From assembly GCF_013300825.1 (NCBI RefSeq), contig NZ_JAAIMY010000013.1, forward strand, positions 28,892 to 92,891: a DNA stretch of 64,000 nt. Reading direction: 5' to 3'. Position numbers and translations under genes: made by a program. This document shows positions 1 through 8,260 of the stretch, one piece after another (the first letter of the stretch is position 1; each line of letters opens with the position of its first letter). A model generated the notes under the pieces. The model was not told the DNA's origin. It saw only the letters and a list, made by a program, of their open reading frames with translations, and ran no database searches. Source of the DNA: Blautia wexlerae. GTDB taxonomy: Bacteria; Bacillota; Clostridia; Lachnospirales; Lachnospiraceae.

Positions 1-1398
1 TGTCTGGAATCCATCTGGCAGCGCCATGATAAAATCATAGCAGCGGGCTTTTTTTGCAGCCTCATAGACTTCTTCCTCGGTAGCGTCCGGTTTACCCATG
101 CTGATATTGTTGTAAATGGTATCCTGGAACAAGTACACCCTCTGGAAAACCATGCTGATCTGTTCCATCAGTTCGGCGAGAGGTACATCCCGAATATCTG
201 TACCACGGATTGTCACTTTGCCGGATTTCACATCCCACAGCCGCGCCAGAAGGTTCGCAATCGTGGATTTGCCACCGCCAGACGGTCCCACAAGTGCGGT
301 CATGGTATTCTTCTGCATAGAGAAGCTGATGTTGTGCAGGACTTCCTTGTCCTGATAGGCGAAGCCCACATCGCTAAATTGTACTTCTGGCTGATCCGGC
401 TGTGCCTGTGACAGAATATGTTGATTTCCGTTATCGGGAAGTTCGGGCTCGTCCAAAACAGCTTCAATGCGGTCTAATGCGGCATTCATCACGGTCAGTC
501 GGGTTGCTTCTCCATAAAGAGCTTTCAGAGGTCCAAAGAGATCAAAGACAAACAGCAGCACGCCCAAAAGATAAGCCAGGGAGAGTACGCCTTCCTGATG
601 TAAAAAAACGGATAAACCGAAGATAGCGGCAATACCCACGCCATAGAGAATGTTTAAGCCAGTGGTCCACGGTGTCATTTTCTGCTCAAACTTCGTATTG
701 ACATCCCTTGATTTTTTGAAGTTTTCCGTTAATTCGTCAGATTTTTCTCCGAGCAGATTGTAACTTTTGATAACCCCAATTCCTTCAGCAAAAGACAAGA
801 CCGCATCCGTCAAATTCTCGCTTTGGTTTTGACGCCCGACAGCCTCCTTGAAGGAAACCTTATTCATATATTTTGCAACCAGTGATGCCAGCAAGGTAAT
901 GATTACCGCAATCAGCCCAAGTCTCCAATCCAGTACGAACATAAAAACAGCTAAAACCAAAGTAGACAGCATATAGCTCATCATGTTGCCAATGGTACTC
1001 ATAGAAACTTCCTCAATGAATACCATATCCGTACTGAGAACAGAGCTGATTTTTCCAATATTCCCCGATGTAAAGTAACCCATCGGCATTTTTCTTAAAT
1101 GATTTCCCAACTCCATCCGTTTATCAGCAAAGATCATAAATCCAGCGGCACTTTGCAGACGGTCGCTCAAATAGTGAACCACTGTCTGAACCACTACAAC
1201 AGCTAATAATCCAAGTCCGACAAACAGACAGGTCTTTCCAGTCAGCGTATTATCAGCAAACCCGGCCAAGACAATAAACGCCATGAAGATCGGCATTTTG
1301 GAGAGAATGGACTCGACAAATGCACATAGAAATGCAGCCTGAATACGGCTTTTATACCTCCCGGAGAGGTTCAGGATTCTTGAAATCAATGCAAACAT
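1..1398 (-). CDS. ABC half-transporter, YbtP/YbtQ type (3' end outside window)
   Basis: Membrane-spanning ABC half-transporter with an N-terminal exporter-fold domain and a C-terminal ATPase. The 466 codons in the window start MFALISRILNLSGRYK and run through Walker A (GPSGGGKST, about residue 370) and the Q-loop region (VFQRVYLFQDT) to the ALPDGF stretch. The signature and Walker B motifs lie beyond base 1. The start ATG directly follows the TAA of the upstream half-transporter, and its ribosome binding site (AAGGAGGG) lies inside that gene's last codons, so the pair is co-translated and probably heterodimeric. In yersiniabactin and mycobactin systems such exporter-fold pairs (YbtPQ, IrtAB) import the loaded siderophore. 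That role here is inferred from context, and export of the product is the alternative. Confidence 0.85.
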   Translation of the reverse strand, partial: MFALISRILNLSGRYKSRIQAAFLCAFVESILSKMPIFMAFIVLAGFADNTLTGKTCLFVGLGLLAVVVVQTVVHYLSDRLQSAAGFMIFADKRMELGNHLRKMPMGYFTSGNIGKISSVLSTDMVFIEEVSMSTIGNMMSYMLSTLVLAVFMFVLDWRLGLIAVIITLLASLVAKYMNKVSFKEAVGRQNQSENLTDAVLSFAEGIGVIKSYNLLGEKSDELTENFKKSRDVNTKFEQKMTPWTTGLNILYGVGIAAIFGLSVFLHQEGVLSLAYLLGVLLFVFDLFGPLKALYGEATRLTVMNAALDRIEAVLDEPELPDNGNQHILSQAQPDQPEVQFSDVGFAYQDKEVLHNISFSMQKNTMTALVGPSGGGKSTIANLLARLWDVKSGKVTIRGTDIRDVPLAELMEQISMVFQRVYLFQDTIYNNISMGKPDATEEEVYEAAKKARCYDFIMALPDGFQT

Positions 1399-3183
1399 TT
1401 ATCTTCCCTCCTTTGCAGTAGATACTTTCCACTCGGCGCTGTCCTGAGCCGCTTTCCACAACTTTTGGTATTCTGGGCAAGCTTGAATCAGCTCCTGATG
1501 TTTTCCGGTTGCCACCATCTTTCCGTGATCCATAACGCATATTTGATCTGCGTTCATTATAGCGGGAAGTTTGTGAGCGATAACTACCAAGGTTTTTCCC
1601 TCCACCAGCTCCGCAATAGCAGCCTCCATTTTTTCCTCATTTTCTGGATCAGCATAGGCCGTAGCCTCGTCAAGCACTACAATCGGGGCATCCTTCAATA
1701 TTGCCCGCGCCAGGGAAATTCGCTGGCGCTGCCCCCCGGAAAGCATTTTCCCCGCATCGCCCGCCATGGAGTGAATACCTTGCGGCAGCTTTTCCAGAAA
1801 CTCCATACACCGGGCTTTCTTCGCCGCCTGCATTACTTCCTCATCGGTAGCATCCAAACGTCCAAGACGGATATTTTCCAGCAGGGAGGTGTTAAACAGG
1901 TACTGATCCTGAGCCACATAGGAAATGCGGCTGTTCAATGCCTCCAGGCTCATATCACAAAGTTTATGCCCGCCAATGGAAATGCTCCCTTTCTGCGGGT
2001 CATAGTAGTGGATCAACAGTTTTGCAAGGGTGCTCTTGCCAGAACCGGATTCACCAACTAGGGCAGTTTTTTGTCCTGCTTGTGCCACAAAGGTAATATC
2101 GTGGAGGACTTCGTTTTCCGCTATTATCGGTTTCCCATCTGGGCCAGGCTGTGTCGTCTGATACGCAAAGGAAACATGATCGTAAGAAATGTTAAAATCC
2201 TGTCCGTGGAAATCATCCTCAGCAGCTTGCAGCGGTGCCGTATTTAACATCTGTTCAAGTGCCGTGATCTTATAATTCAGATTCGGAATCGTCTCCATAA
2301 AGCCCAGTGCTTTCAGGAGAGGAATCCCAATGCTGAGGGAAAGGCAGAGGACTAAAATCAAATCAGGTAAAGTGCTTATGCCACAGAGAACAAACCATGC
2401 CCCAAGAGGCAAAGTCAGAATAACAGTGCAGGGCAGTAGACTTCCGTATATCGCCATCCAGGGCCAGGCGGCCTTATACCATGCCAAGGTATAATCCCGA
2501 TAGTCCGTTACATCCTTGCGGAAGTTCTCGTAAGATTCGCTCTCCCGGTTGAAAACCTTGACAACCTCCATACCATTGATGTACTCAATGATCGTGTTGT
2601 TCATTTTCTGTGCAGACTGATAGTAGGGACCCATGCGCTTCATTCCAACAGAGTACATAATGACCATGGAGAGCAGGCTGATCGGGATAGAGGCCAAAGA
2701 CATAAGAGCCAGTTTCCAGTCCGCACAAAACATAGCAACATAAATCACCAGCGGGATCAGTAAATTTGCGATACCCTCTGGGACTGAATGAGCAAGGAGC
2801 AATTCCAAGCTGTCCACATCATCGACAAACAGCTTTTTGATTGTCCCTGTCCCTTTTTCCTCCACAATGCCAAGGGGAAGTTTCTCAAACTTCTTTTGCA
2901 GAGATACCCGCAGCCGCAACAATGTGTTATATGCTGCTTTATGAGAAATTGATAATCCCCATCCATAAAAAAACGCCTGCAAAACAAGACAGATCAAAAC
3001 CCCTATAACACGCAATAAAACAAATTCTGTTTCAACAGAATCGCCCATAACCAATGGCGAAATGACCTGATAGGCCAGCACAAAAGGCAGGATACCCGTA
3101 AGAACGCTGACCAGTACGACAACCGTGGCCACATACATATTTTTCTTATATGGCCCTGCGTACTCAAAGATTTTTTTGAACAT
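1399..3183 (-). CDS. ABC half-transporter, YbtP/YbtQ type
   Basis: A complete 594-residue half-transporter. A transmembrane domain of about 330 residues is followed by an ATPase with Walker A GESGSGKST, signature LSGGQRQR and Walker B/D-loop VLDEATAYADPENE. The N-terminal half carries SHKAAYNTLLRLR and a PLG-type coupling segment, resembling the YbtP/IrtA group more than a multidrug exporter. It is preceded by a good ribosome binding site (AAGGAGGGCTT-ATG) and a hairpin terminator that separates it from the ECF genes. With the next gene it probably forms a heterodimer that moves the metallophore or its metal complex across the membrane. Direction of transport cannot be read from the sequence. 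Confidence 0.87.
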   Translation of the reverse strand: MFKKIFEYAGPYKKNMYVATVVVLVSVLTGILPFVLAYQVISPLVMGDSVETEFVLLRVIGVLICLVLQAFFYGWGLSISHKAAYNTLLRLRVSLQKKFEKLPLGIVEEKGTGTIKKLFVDDVDSLELLLAHSVPEGIANLLIPLVIYVAMFCADWKLALMSLASIPISLLSMVIMYSVGMKRMGPYYQSAQKMNNTIIEYINGMEVVKVFNRESESYENFRKDVTDYRDYTLAWYKAAWPWMAIYGSLLPCTVILTLPLGAWFVLCGISTLPDLILVLCLSLSIGIPLLKALGFMETIPNLNYKITALEQMLNTAPLQAAEDDFHGQDFNISYDHVSFAYQTTQPGPDGKPIIAENEVLHDITFVAQAGQKTALVGESGSGKSTLAKLLIHYYDPQKGSISIGGHKLCDMSLEALNSRISYVAQDQYLFNTSLLENIRLGRLDATDEEVMQAAKKARCMEFLEKLPQGIHSMAGDAGKMLSGGQRQRISLARAILKDAPIVVLDEATAYADPENEEKMEAAIAELVEGKTLVVIAHKLPAIMNADQICVMDHGKMVATGKHQELIQACPEYQKLWKAAQDSAEWKVSTAKEGR

Positions 3184-3220
3184 AAGCCCTCCTTATATTG
3201 AGCCGTACTGTCTGTGCTTC

Positions 3221-3255
3221 AAAAACAAGAGGCCGCCAAAGTAAAGTGGCCTCTT
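3221..3255 (-). terminator. Rho-independent terminator after the ECF genes
   Basis: A perfect 8-bp stem, AAGAGGCC at 3227-3234 paired with GGCCTCTT at 3248-3255, is followed on the minus strand by GTTTTTG. It lies between the stop of the ECF ATPase gene and the start of the half-transporter pair. The half-transporters therefore need read-through or their own weak promoter. Confidence 0.7.
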
Positions 3256-3309
3256 ATCATTATCTTTCTGTCCAGTCAAGGCGGCCCTGACATTCATAAT
3301 TTCTAAAAT

Positions 3310-4776
3310 TCACTGGCGGATTCGGAAAAAATCCAAAACCTTTTTACTGCCGGATTCGTCCAATGGATAGCTTTCTTTTACTTGCCCTTTTTCCATATGG
3401 ACTACATACGAACATCCCGCCATCACCAACTCCGGATCATGCGTAATAACAAGAAGCGTTTTGCCCTGATCCGCGAGTGACTTCAAACTCCGCGCAACTT
3501 CCCTCATATGTTTGAGATCAAGCCCGCTTGTTGGTTCGTCAAACACAATGATCTCCCGGTTACTCACAATGGCAGACGCGATCGCTACCCGCTGTTTTTG
3601 CCCGCCGGAAAGAGAAAGCGGGTGCCTGTCTTTATATTCCAGCAGATCAAACTGTTTAAGGATTTTATCCACAACAGTTTCATCCTTGTTGTCCATGCTC
3701 AGAAGCACTTCATCCGCCACGCTTTCGGTAAATAGCTGATGGCTGGTATCCTGCATTACCATGTAGCAATGTTTGAGCCGGGCTTTCCAATCAAGGGTTT
3801 TCCCCTCAACCTGCAAAAAGCCACACTTCTTTTCCAGTCCGCAAATACAGCGGGCCAGAGTAGATTTTCCAGCGCCATTCAGACCGATAATGGCAATCGT
3901 TTCTCCAACAGGCAGTTCTGCACTCGGAATATGGAGGCTTTCCGGTTCCCGCTTTTTATACGCAAAGCAGAAATTTTGAAATTCCATCTGTTTAGCTGTA
4001 TGCGCCTGATACTGATTCGCAGGCTTCAACTTCGAGAGAGAAAACGGCCGCAGCCCTATTTCTTTTCGAGTGCCATCCGATAAGCTGTCAAATTCAGCAG
4101 GCGTGTATTCCCGTTCAATCTCCCCATCTTTTACATACAGCACACGATCTGCAAGATCGTGAAGGTAGTAAAGGCGGTGTTCTGCGATCAGAATTGTTTT
4201 GCCCTGCTTTTTCCAGAGGCTTAGGACCTGCCGCAGGTCATCAATAGCAGCCATATCCAAATTAGAAGATGGTTCGTCCAGGACCATAATTCCCGGCAGC
4301 AATACACTTGATGAAGCACAGGCTATTTTTTGCTTTTCGCCTCCGGACAGAGCAAACACGCTTCGCCCCATCAAATCTTCAATATGATAATCGGAAACTG
4401 TCCGGTCAATCCTTTTCAGGATATCCTCCTGAGGATAGCCTAAATTTTCACAGGCAAAGGCTAATTCACTATCCGTATCCACGTTGAAAAACTGACTTTT
4501 GGGATTCTGGAATACAGATCCCACCATAGCAGCCAAGTCATAAAGCGGCGTATCTGATACGCTTTTTCCGTCCAGAAGGACATCGCCCTCTAATTTGCCC
4601 TCGTAATAATGAGGCACCAGCCCGTTTACCAAACGGGTAATCGTTGTTTTCCCACAGCCGGATTCTCCCGTGAGTAAAACAAATTCCCCTGTGTTTATGG
4701 TGAGATTGACATTTCTAATCCCTCCGCCGCTGGATTCTTCACCATAAGAAAAAGAAACATTTTGAAAATCTATCAT
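3310..4776 (-). CDS. ECF transporter energizing module, fused double ATPase (A-A')
   Basis: Cytoplasmic energy-coupling ATPase with two ABC domains in one chain of 488 residues. Domain 1 has Walker A GESGCGKTT and signature LSGGEKQK; domain 2 has GLNGAGKST and LSGGQKQR. Each has a Walker B with DEP (VLDEPSSNLD, VFDEPTSGLD). Most ECF systems use two separate EcfA proteins, so this is the fused form. I place the start at MIDFQNVSFSYG (4776), preceded by AGGAGGGATTTTGCC, rather than at upstream codons in the same frame. The ATG overlaps the T-component stop by 4 bp (ATGA), so the genes are translationally coupled. Likely role: powering uptake by the adjacent S and T components. The substrate is unknown. 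Confidence 0.88.
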   Translation of the reverse strand: MIDFQNVSFSYGEESSGGGIRNVNLTINTGEFVLLTGESGCGKTTITRLVNGLVPHYYEGKLEGDVLLDGKSVSDTPLYDLAAMVGSVFQNPKSQFFNVDTDSELAFACENLGYPQEDILKRIDRTVSDYHIEDLMGRSVFALSGGEKQKIACASSSVLLPGIMVLDEPSSNLDMAAIDDLRQVLSLWKKQGKTILIAEHRLYYLHDLADRVLYVKDGEIEREYTPAEFDSLSDGTRKEIGLRPFSLSKLKPANQYQAHTAKQMEFQNFCFAYKKREPESLHIPSAELPVGETIAIIGLNGAGKSTLARCICGLEKKCGFLQVEGKTLDWKARLKHCYMVMQDTSHQLFTESVADEVLLSMDNKDETVVDKILKQFDLLEYKDRHPLSLSGGQKQRVAIASAIVSNREIIVFDEPTSGLDLKHMREVARSLKSLADQGKTLLVITHDPELVMAGCSYVVHMEKGQVKESYPLDESGSKKVLDFFRIRQ

Positions 4777-5525
4777 GGCAAAATCCCTCCTGCGGAAATT
4801 ATCGGGGAAGCAATCGCCCAAAACACTACAAAGCAACAAAACAAGATCAGCACCACATCGGCAAAATTGAATTTAAGCTGGCAAATGTTTGTGCGTTTGA
4901 CAGGAGCGCCGAGGCCACGGGTAATTGCCGCAGCGGAAAGTTCCTCACCGATTTTCACGGAGCAGGTAATCATCGGGATCAGCTTATACTCCAATATTTT
5001 TGAAGATTTTTTCCCTCCAAGTTTAATCCCACGCATTTTCATAGCGTCACTGATTGCTTCTGACTCCTGAAAGACAGTTGGAAAGAAGCGGAACATGACC
5101 GTTAAGGGGATCGTCACTTCTTTAGGCATATGGATTCTTTCCATGCCGGAAATCAATTCACTGACCGTTGTTGTTTTCACTGCATAGGCAGCAATCGCAA
5201 CACTGGGAAGGATTCGGCAGAAGAATCCTATTGTAAACAGAACAAGGAAATTCAATATCCCCGTAAGGTGCGGCAAAACATAAATTTGGACAGCATAAAA
5301 AACAGAAAACACAGCAATATAGCCCACAGCTTTTGCACATTGTTTCGAGGTAAGCAGCAATATAGCCGGAACCACACAAAGAACAAGGCGGATCAGTCCC
5401 ATAGCTTCTCCGCCTGTTCCACCCATGACAAAAATGCTTATGATGAAGATGAGCAACAGTTTTGTACGCGGATCGAGCCGCAACCCTTGTTCTGTTTTTT
5501 TGCTGAGCAGAATTTCCCGCGCCAT
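4773..5525 (-). CDS. ECF transporter transmembrane T component (EcfT/CbiQ family)
   Basis: Integral membrane scaffold that couples the S component to the ATPases. The 250-residue protein from MAREILLSKK has five or so hydrophobic segments and the family coupling motifs, seen as AMKMRGIKLGGK and AAITRGLGAPVKRT (the two A-R-G motifs that contact the ATPases). Start chosen at 5525, which overlaps the S-component stop by one base (TAATG). An in-frame extension to 5633 would overlap the S gene by over 100 bp and is rejected. Middle gene of an S-T-AA' operon inside the metallophore locus. Confidence 0.88.
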   Translation of the reverse strand: MAREILLSKKTEQGLRLDPRTKLLLIFIISIFVMGGTGGEAMGLIRLVLCVVPAILLLTSKQCAKAVGYIAVFSVFYAVQIYVLPHLTGILNFLVLFTIGFFCRILPSVAIAAYAVKTTTVSELISGMERIHMPKEVTIPLTVMFRFFPTVFQESEAISDAMKMRGIKLGGKKSSKILEYKLIPMITCSVKIGEELSAAAITRGLGAPVKRTNICQLKFNFADVVLILFCCFVVFWAIASPIISAGGILP

Positions 5526-6121
5526 TATGCAATACCGGCACGCTGGAAGTGCTTTTTGCAAATGGCTTTCCCAATCATACCTCCGACAAGGCCAAACACA
5601 AAGCAGGCAACCAGCAAAATAGGCGCAATCCACATAGGCATATATGTATTAAGGGTAGCTGCATATTCAGCGCCGTATCCTTCAGTCAGCATTACCATAT
5701 AGCTTTCACGGTTCAGGAAAATGGGAGCAAAGTTGCCAAACACCCAGATGCTGAACACACCGCAGGAAAGAACTGTACTCTTTGCACTTTTGTAGTCTGC
5801 CTTTTTCAGGATCACGTCAGCCAACAGGCCGCCAACAAGACCAGTTACCATAGTAAGATAGCCGTTGCCGAAGAACACCATGATTAGGCCAATCAGGAAA
5901 CCCATGATTGCAGTCATCCCGAATTTTTTAGCCTTTGTAACATACAGCATATAGGGGATGCCGCCAATCAAAGGACACAGCACCGCCATCAGCGGAATAA
6001 AAATGGGGATGAAGCCAAGCATCGCCACCAGCATAACAATGACGACATAGATGACGGTGTAGATGCCGATAGTAATTAAATCTTTTCCCTCAAGCCGGGA
6101 ACTTTTTTTCTGGGAACTCAT
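5525..6121 (-). CDS. ECF substrate-binding S component (Trep_Strep/MptD-like)
   Basis: A small (198 residues) polytopic membrane protein with about six hydrophobic segments, a charged N-terminus (MSSQKKSSRLEGKDL) and a conserved-looking GNGYLTMVTG region. Architecture and sequence match the Trep_Strep group of predicted ECF S components, whose substrates are mostly uncharacterised. Ribosome binding site AGGAGG at 6131-6136. It heads the S-T-AA' operon downstream of an AraC-type promoter and inside an NRPS metallophore locus, which suggests it captures the metallophore, its metal complex or a breakdown product. That is inference, since no ECF system of this group is tied firmly to siderophore uptake that I know of. 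Confidence 0.8.
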   Translation of the reverse strand: MSSQKKSSRLEGKDLITIGIYTVIYVVIVMLVAMLGFIPIFIPLMAVLCPLIGGIPYMLYVTKAKKFGMTAIMGFLIGLIMVFFGNGYLTMVTGLVGGLLADVILKKADYKSAKSTVLSCGVFSIWVFGNFAPIFLNRESYMVMLTEGYGAEYAATLNTYMPMWIAPILLVACFVFGLVGGMIGKAICKKHFQRAGIA

Positions 6122-6145
6122 ACCAGTATCCTCCTATCTAAAAAA

Positions 6146-6175
6146 TGGTGTAGTTAGCATTTTCTAACTACACCA
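6146..6175 (-). terminator. Strong hairpin terminator behind the AraC gene
   Basis: A perfect 12-bp stem (TGGTGTAGTTAG at 6146-6157 and CTAACTACACCA at 6164-6175, 6-nt loop) is followed on the minus strand by TTTTTT. It should end transcripts from the AraC gene. It sits right at the predicted start point of the ECF operon promoter, so transcripts starting there would lack most of the 5' arm and escape termination. Confidence 0.8.
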
Positions 6176-6178
6176 CAT

Positions 6179-6207
6179 ATAATAACAATTTACGCCTACA
6201 TTTCCAA
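6179..6207 (-). promoter_or_regulatory. Predicted activator-dependent promoter of the ECF operon
   Basis: Minus-strand -35 TTGGAA (6202-6207), 17-bp spacer, -10 TATTAT (6179-6184). The -10 is good and the -35 is poor, as expected of a promoter that needs an activator. A direct-repeat operator overlaps the -35. Start point would be near 6172, giving a leader of about 50 nt that contains the AGGAGG of the S gene. Confidence 0.5.
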
Positions 6208-6240
6208 CCCAAAAACGGTTTTATTCTACCCAAAATCGGT
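6205..6240 (-). promoter_or_regulatory. Two 15-bp direct repeats 21 bp apart: candidate AraC-regulator operator
   Basis: On the minus strand ACCGATTTTGGGTAG (6240-6226) and ACCGTTTTTGGGTTG (6219-6205) match at 13 of 15 positions. Their 21-bp period equals two helical turns, the usual geometry for AraC/XylS activators with two HTH contacts per site. The promoter-proximal copy overlaps the -35 of the ECF promoter, and the gene just upstream encodes an AraC protein, so autogenous or feed-forward control is likely. Confidence 0.55.
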
Positions 6241-6251
6241 ATTTTTTAATT

Positions 6252-7217
6252 TTAACCAATCGTATTTTCCGTTTTATAGTTTTTAGGAATTACCCCATAC
6301 TTCTTTTTGAATGCCGCAGCAAAGTTACTCGGTTTTGAATAGCCTACAAATGCTGCCACCTGACTTACGTTCAAATTACTTTCTAATAGTAGACTTGCCG
6401 CCTTTTCCAATCGCTGATCTATAATATACGCATGAACCGATGTTCCAAACAGCGAGGAAAAACCCTTTGACAATTTTGAAGTACTAATATTGACTTTTCG
6501 CGCCAATTCCTCACAACTTGGTGCCAAAGCAAGCTGACTGTCAATGATTCTCTTCGCTTCTATGATGGATTCTCGGTCACTTCTGGAAATTGCTATATAA
6601 GTTGACGCAAGAATACTCAGTTCCAAAATCTCACTCAAATATACAGATAACAACTCAAAAACTTTGCTTTCCAAAAACAGGTATCCCAATCCGCCGCGAT
6701 ATTGCGTGAAGTCTTTCAGTTCCGCAAAAATGTGCTCCATATAGGGAGTAATACCTACTTTTGATATACCTTCCAATAGTTTTTTCTGATAAACCTCAAT
6801 CTCACCAACATCAAAATAGTCATTCATAATTTTACGGAAATACGACAGTGGTACTTTTACATTTTTGAAAAGGAAATCGTTTTGTTTGGAATAGCACAGA
6901 TATTCCATTTTCCCGTGTCCACGATAAATACAGGACTCACCTTTTTGTATGCTGATACTTTGTCGGCTATCTGCAATATTCCAGGAAACACCATCATTGA
7001 AGCAGAACAACATTTGAATGTATTCTTCGCTACTCACTCCCTGCACGTTCATATCTGAAAAATAATTCATTTTCCAGTCCGAAACAACTGCTCCCTGTTT
7101 CGTGACCACCTGTAAAATCTGCCCTGTCCCCATGTCTGCTGGAATATCTATGGTTATTGTCTGCGGTGAATTAGAGAGCAGATCACGATAAAGATTATTC
7201 ATGTATTGGTTTGTCAT
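6252..7217 (-). CDS. AraC-family transcriptional regulator (YbtA/PchR-like position and layout)
   Basis: A cytoplasmic regulator of about 321 residues. The C-terminal 100 residues hold two helix-turn-helix units (LARKVNISTSKLSKGFSSLF and VSQVAAFVGYSKPSNFAAAF) and end in the usual FKKKYGVIPKNYK. The N-terminal half is a ligand-sensing beta domain typical of PchR/YbtA relatives. Those proteins use the ferri-siderophore as co-inducer and activate uptake and synthesis genes. ATG at 7217 is used, with GGAGG 11 nt upstream; a TTG at 7223 (spacing 5) is an alternative. It has its own sigma-A-like promoter and a terminator behind it. It probably activates the downstream ECF/ABC genes and possibly the NRPS operon. 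Confidence 0.87.
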   Translation of the reverse strand: MTNQYMNNLYRDLLSNSPQTITIDIPADMGTGQILQVVTKQGAVVSDWKMNYFSDMNVQGVSSEEYIQMLFCFNDGVSWNIADSRQSISIQKGESCIYRGHGKMEYLCYSKQNDFLFKNVKVPLSYFRKIMNDYFDVGEIEVYQKKLLEGISKVGITPYMEHIFAELKDFTQYRGGLGYLFLESKVFELLSVYLSEILELSILASTYIAISRSDRESIIEAKRIIDSQLALAPSCEELARKVNISTSKLSKGFSSLFGTSVHAYIIDQRLEKAASLLLESNLNVSQVAAFVGYSKPSNFAAAFKKKYGVIPKNYKTENTIG

Positions 7218-7256
7218 GTACAAGCATTCCTCCCGAAGTTAGATAAGACTAATTAA

Positions 7257-7285
7257 ATTTTACAACTTCCAAAGTAAAAAGTCAA
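7257..7285 (-). promoter_or_regulatory. Sigma-A-type promoter of the AraC gene
   Basis: Minus-strand TTGACT (7280-7285), spacer of exactly 17 bp, TAAAAT (7257-7262). This is a near-consensus vegetative promoter placed about 40 bp before the start codon. It is the only strong promoter in the 7218-7516 gap, which otherwise holds a Fur-like box and AT-rich DNA. Confidence 0.7.
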
Positions 7286-7409
7286 ATTTTGTAATCATGT
7301 AAAAAGCAGACACTACTTAATGTAAATTACAAACTTCACTTACTTCCATTTCTTTCTGCATCTCACAAGACGATAAAGTCACTTTTAAAACCCATTGTAC
7401 TGACAATTT

Positions 7410-7428
7410 AATATTAATTCTCATTATT
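7410..7428 (-). promoter_or_regulatory. Candidate Fur-type iron box
   Basis: Read on the minus strand, the 19 bases from 7428 down to 7410 match the classical Fur consensus GATAATGATAATCATTATC at 15 of 19 positions. The site lies between the methyltransferase gene and the AraC promoter, about 125 bp upstream of that -35. The surrounding DNA is AT-rich, so a chance match is possible. Confidence 0.35.
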
Positions 7429-7516
7429 CTCCCTGCACATCGCTAAATTATCTTATAAATATGGCATTTTAGGAACACCTGACAGTTCGAGAGTTAATTT
7501 TATCTGAAGTTCATAT

Positions 7517-8260
7517 TTATCGTGCTTTTATTGCAAGTAATAATGTTTCTGATAATTTAGCTGTTCTAAAGTGCATTTTTGTCAATTGGTTTAAAATTTT
7601 TTCCACACTCTGATAATTCCACGACATTAGGCTATCTACAGTACTAACTATGTTTTTACCACAAAAAACTTTATAGGTCAATCTCCATGTCCATTGATCC
7701 ATCCCCACTTGCTTTATATCGGTAATATACGTCTCATAGCGCAATCTTCCTTGAGTAGCCACCGATATTCTGCTTCCTACTGGCGCAACAAGAAATTTCG
7801 GTTCTAAAAGTTCTATCAGGATTGGGACATTTATATTCAAATTTTTATCTAATTTATACAATAATTTTTCTTGTTCATCCCTTTTTAAATGACCAAGTAC
7901 TCCCATGCACATTACACCACTTATTTTATCTCGAAATGAATATTTACCTACATCTATCGGCAATAGAGAAATTCTCTCTTTAACTTCATTATGCTCCATT
8001 AATCTTGCCATAAACGCTGTTCTCATATAAGCCGATGGTTCTAAAGCAATTATTTCTTTATCACATATCATATTAGCCATCTCTATTGTTGTTTTTCCAG
8101 TTCCTGCACCTATATCCAAAATGATTCCATCTAAATCCTTAACCATATCAGCAAATTTGTTTAAAACAATTTTTTTGTTCCCTATCTGTGAAAGAGCTGA
8201 TAAATCATAAAATTCTACTGTCTCTCCGTATACATTCTCAATTTCATTCAATCCCGTCAT
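7517..8260 (-). CDS. SAM-dependent methyltransferase, stand-alone tailoring enzyme
   Basis: Class I methyltransferase of 247 residues with a clear SAM-binding loop (ILDIGAGTGKTT, near residue 45) and an acidic motif II region (IIALEPSAYM). Last gene of the NRPS operon, overlapping the reductase gene by 17 bp. The ribosome binding site AAGGAGA sits almost on the ATG, so a TTG nine bases further in could be used instead. In yersiniabactin and pyochelin assembly, methyl transfer is done by domains built into the NRPS. No such methylating domain is visible in these NRPSs, so this free enzyme may supply the C-, N- or O-methyl group. Target not determinable from sequence. Confidence 0.8.
   Translation of the reverse strand: MTGLNEIENVYGETVEFYDLSALSQIGNKKIVLNKFADMVKDLDGIILDIGAGTGKTTIEMANMICDKEIIALEPSAYMRTAFMARLMEHNEVKERISLLPIDVGKYSFRDKISGVMCMGVLGHLKRDEQEKLLYKLDKNLNINVPILIELLEPKFLVAPVGSRISVATQGRLRYETYITDIKQVGMDQWTWRLTYKVFCGKNIVSTVDSLMSWNYQSVEKILNQLTKMHFRTAKLSETLLLAIKAR

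Noticed and set aside
1465..2061. 198-codon open frame on the plus strand opposite the ABC half-transporter
   Set aside because: It mirrors the ABC gene, has no ribosome binding site and low-complexity translation; the minus-strand gene has all ABC motifs.
5526..5633. Longer start of the ECF T component at 5633
   Set aside because: The extension lies wholly inside the S-component gene and is cysteine-rich nonsense; the ATG at 5525 overlaps that gene's stop by one base.
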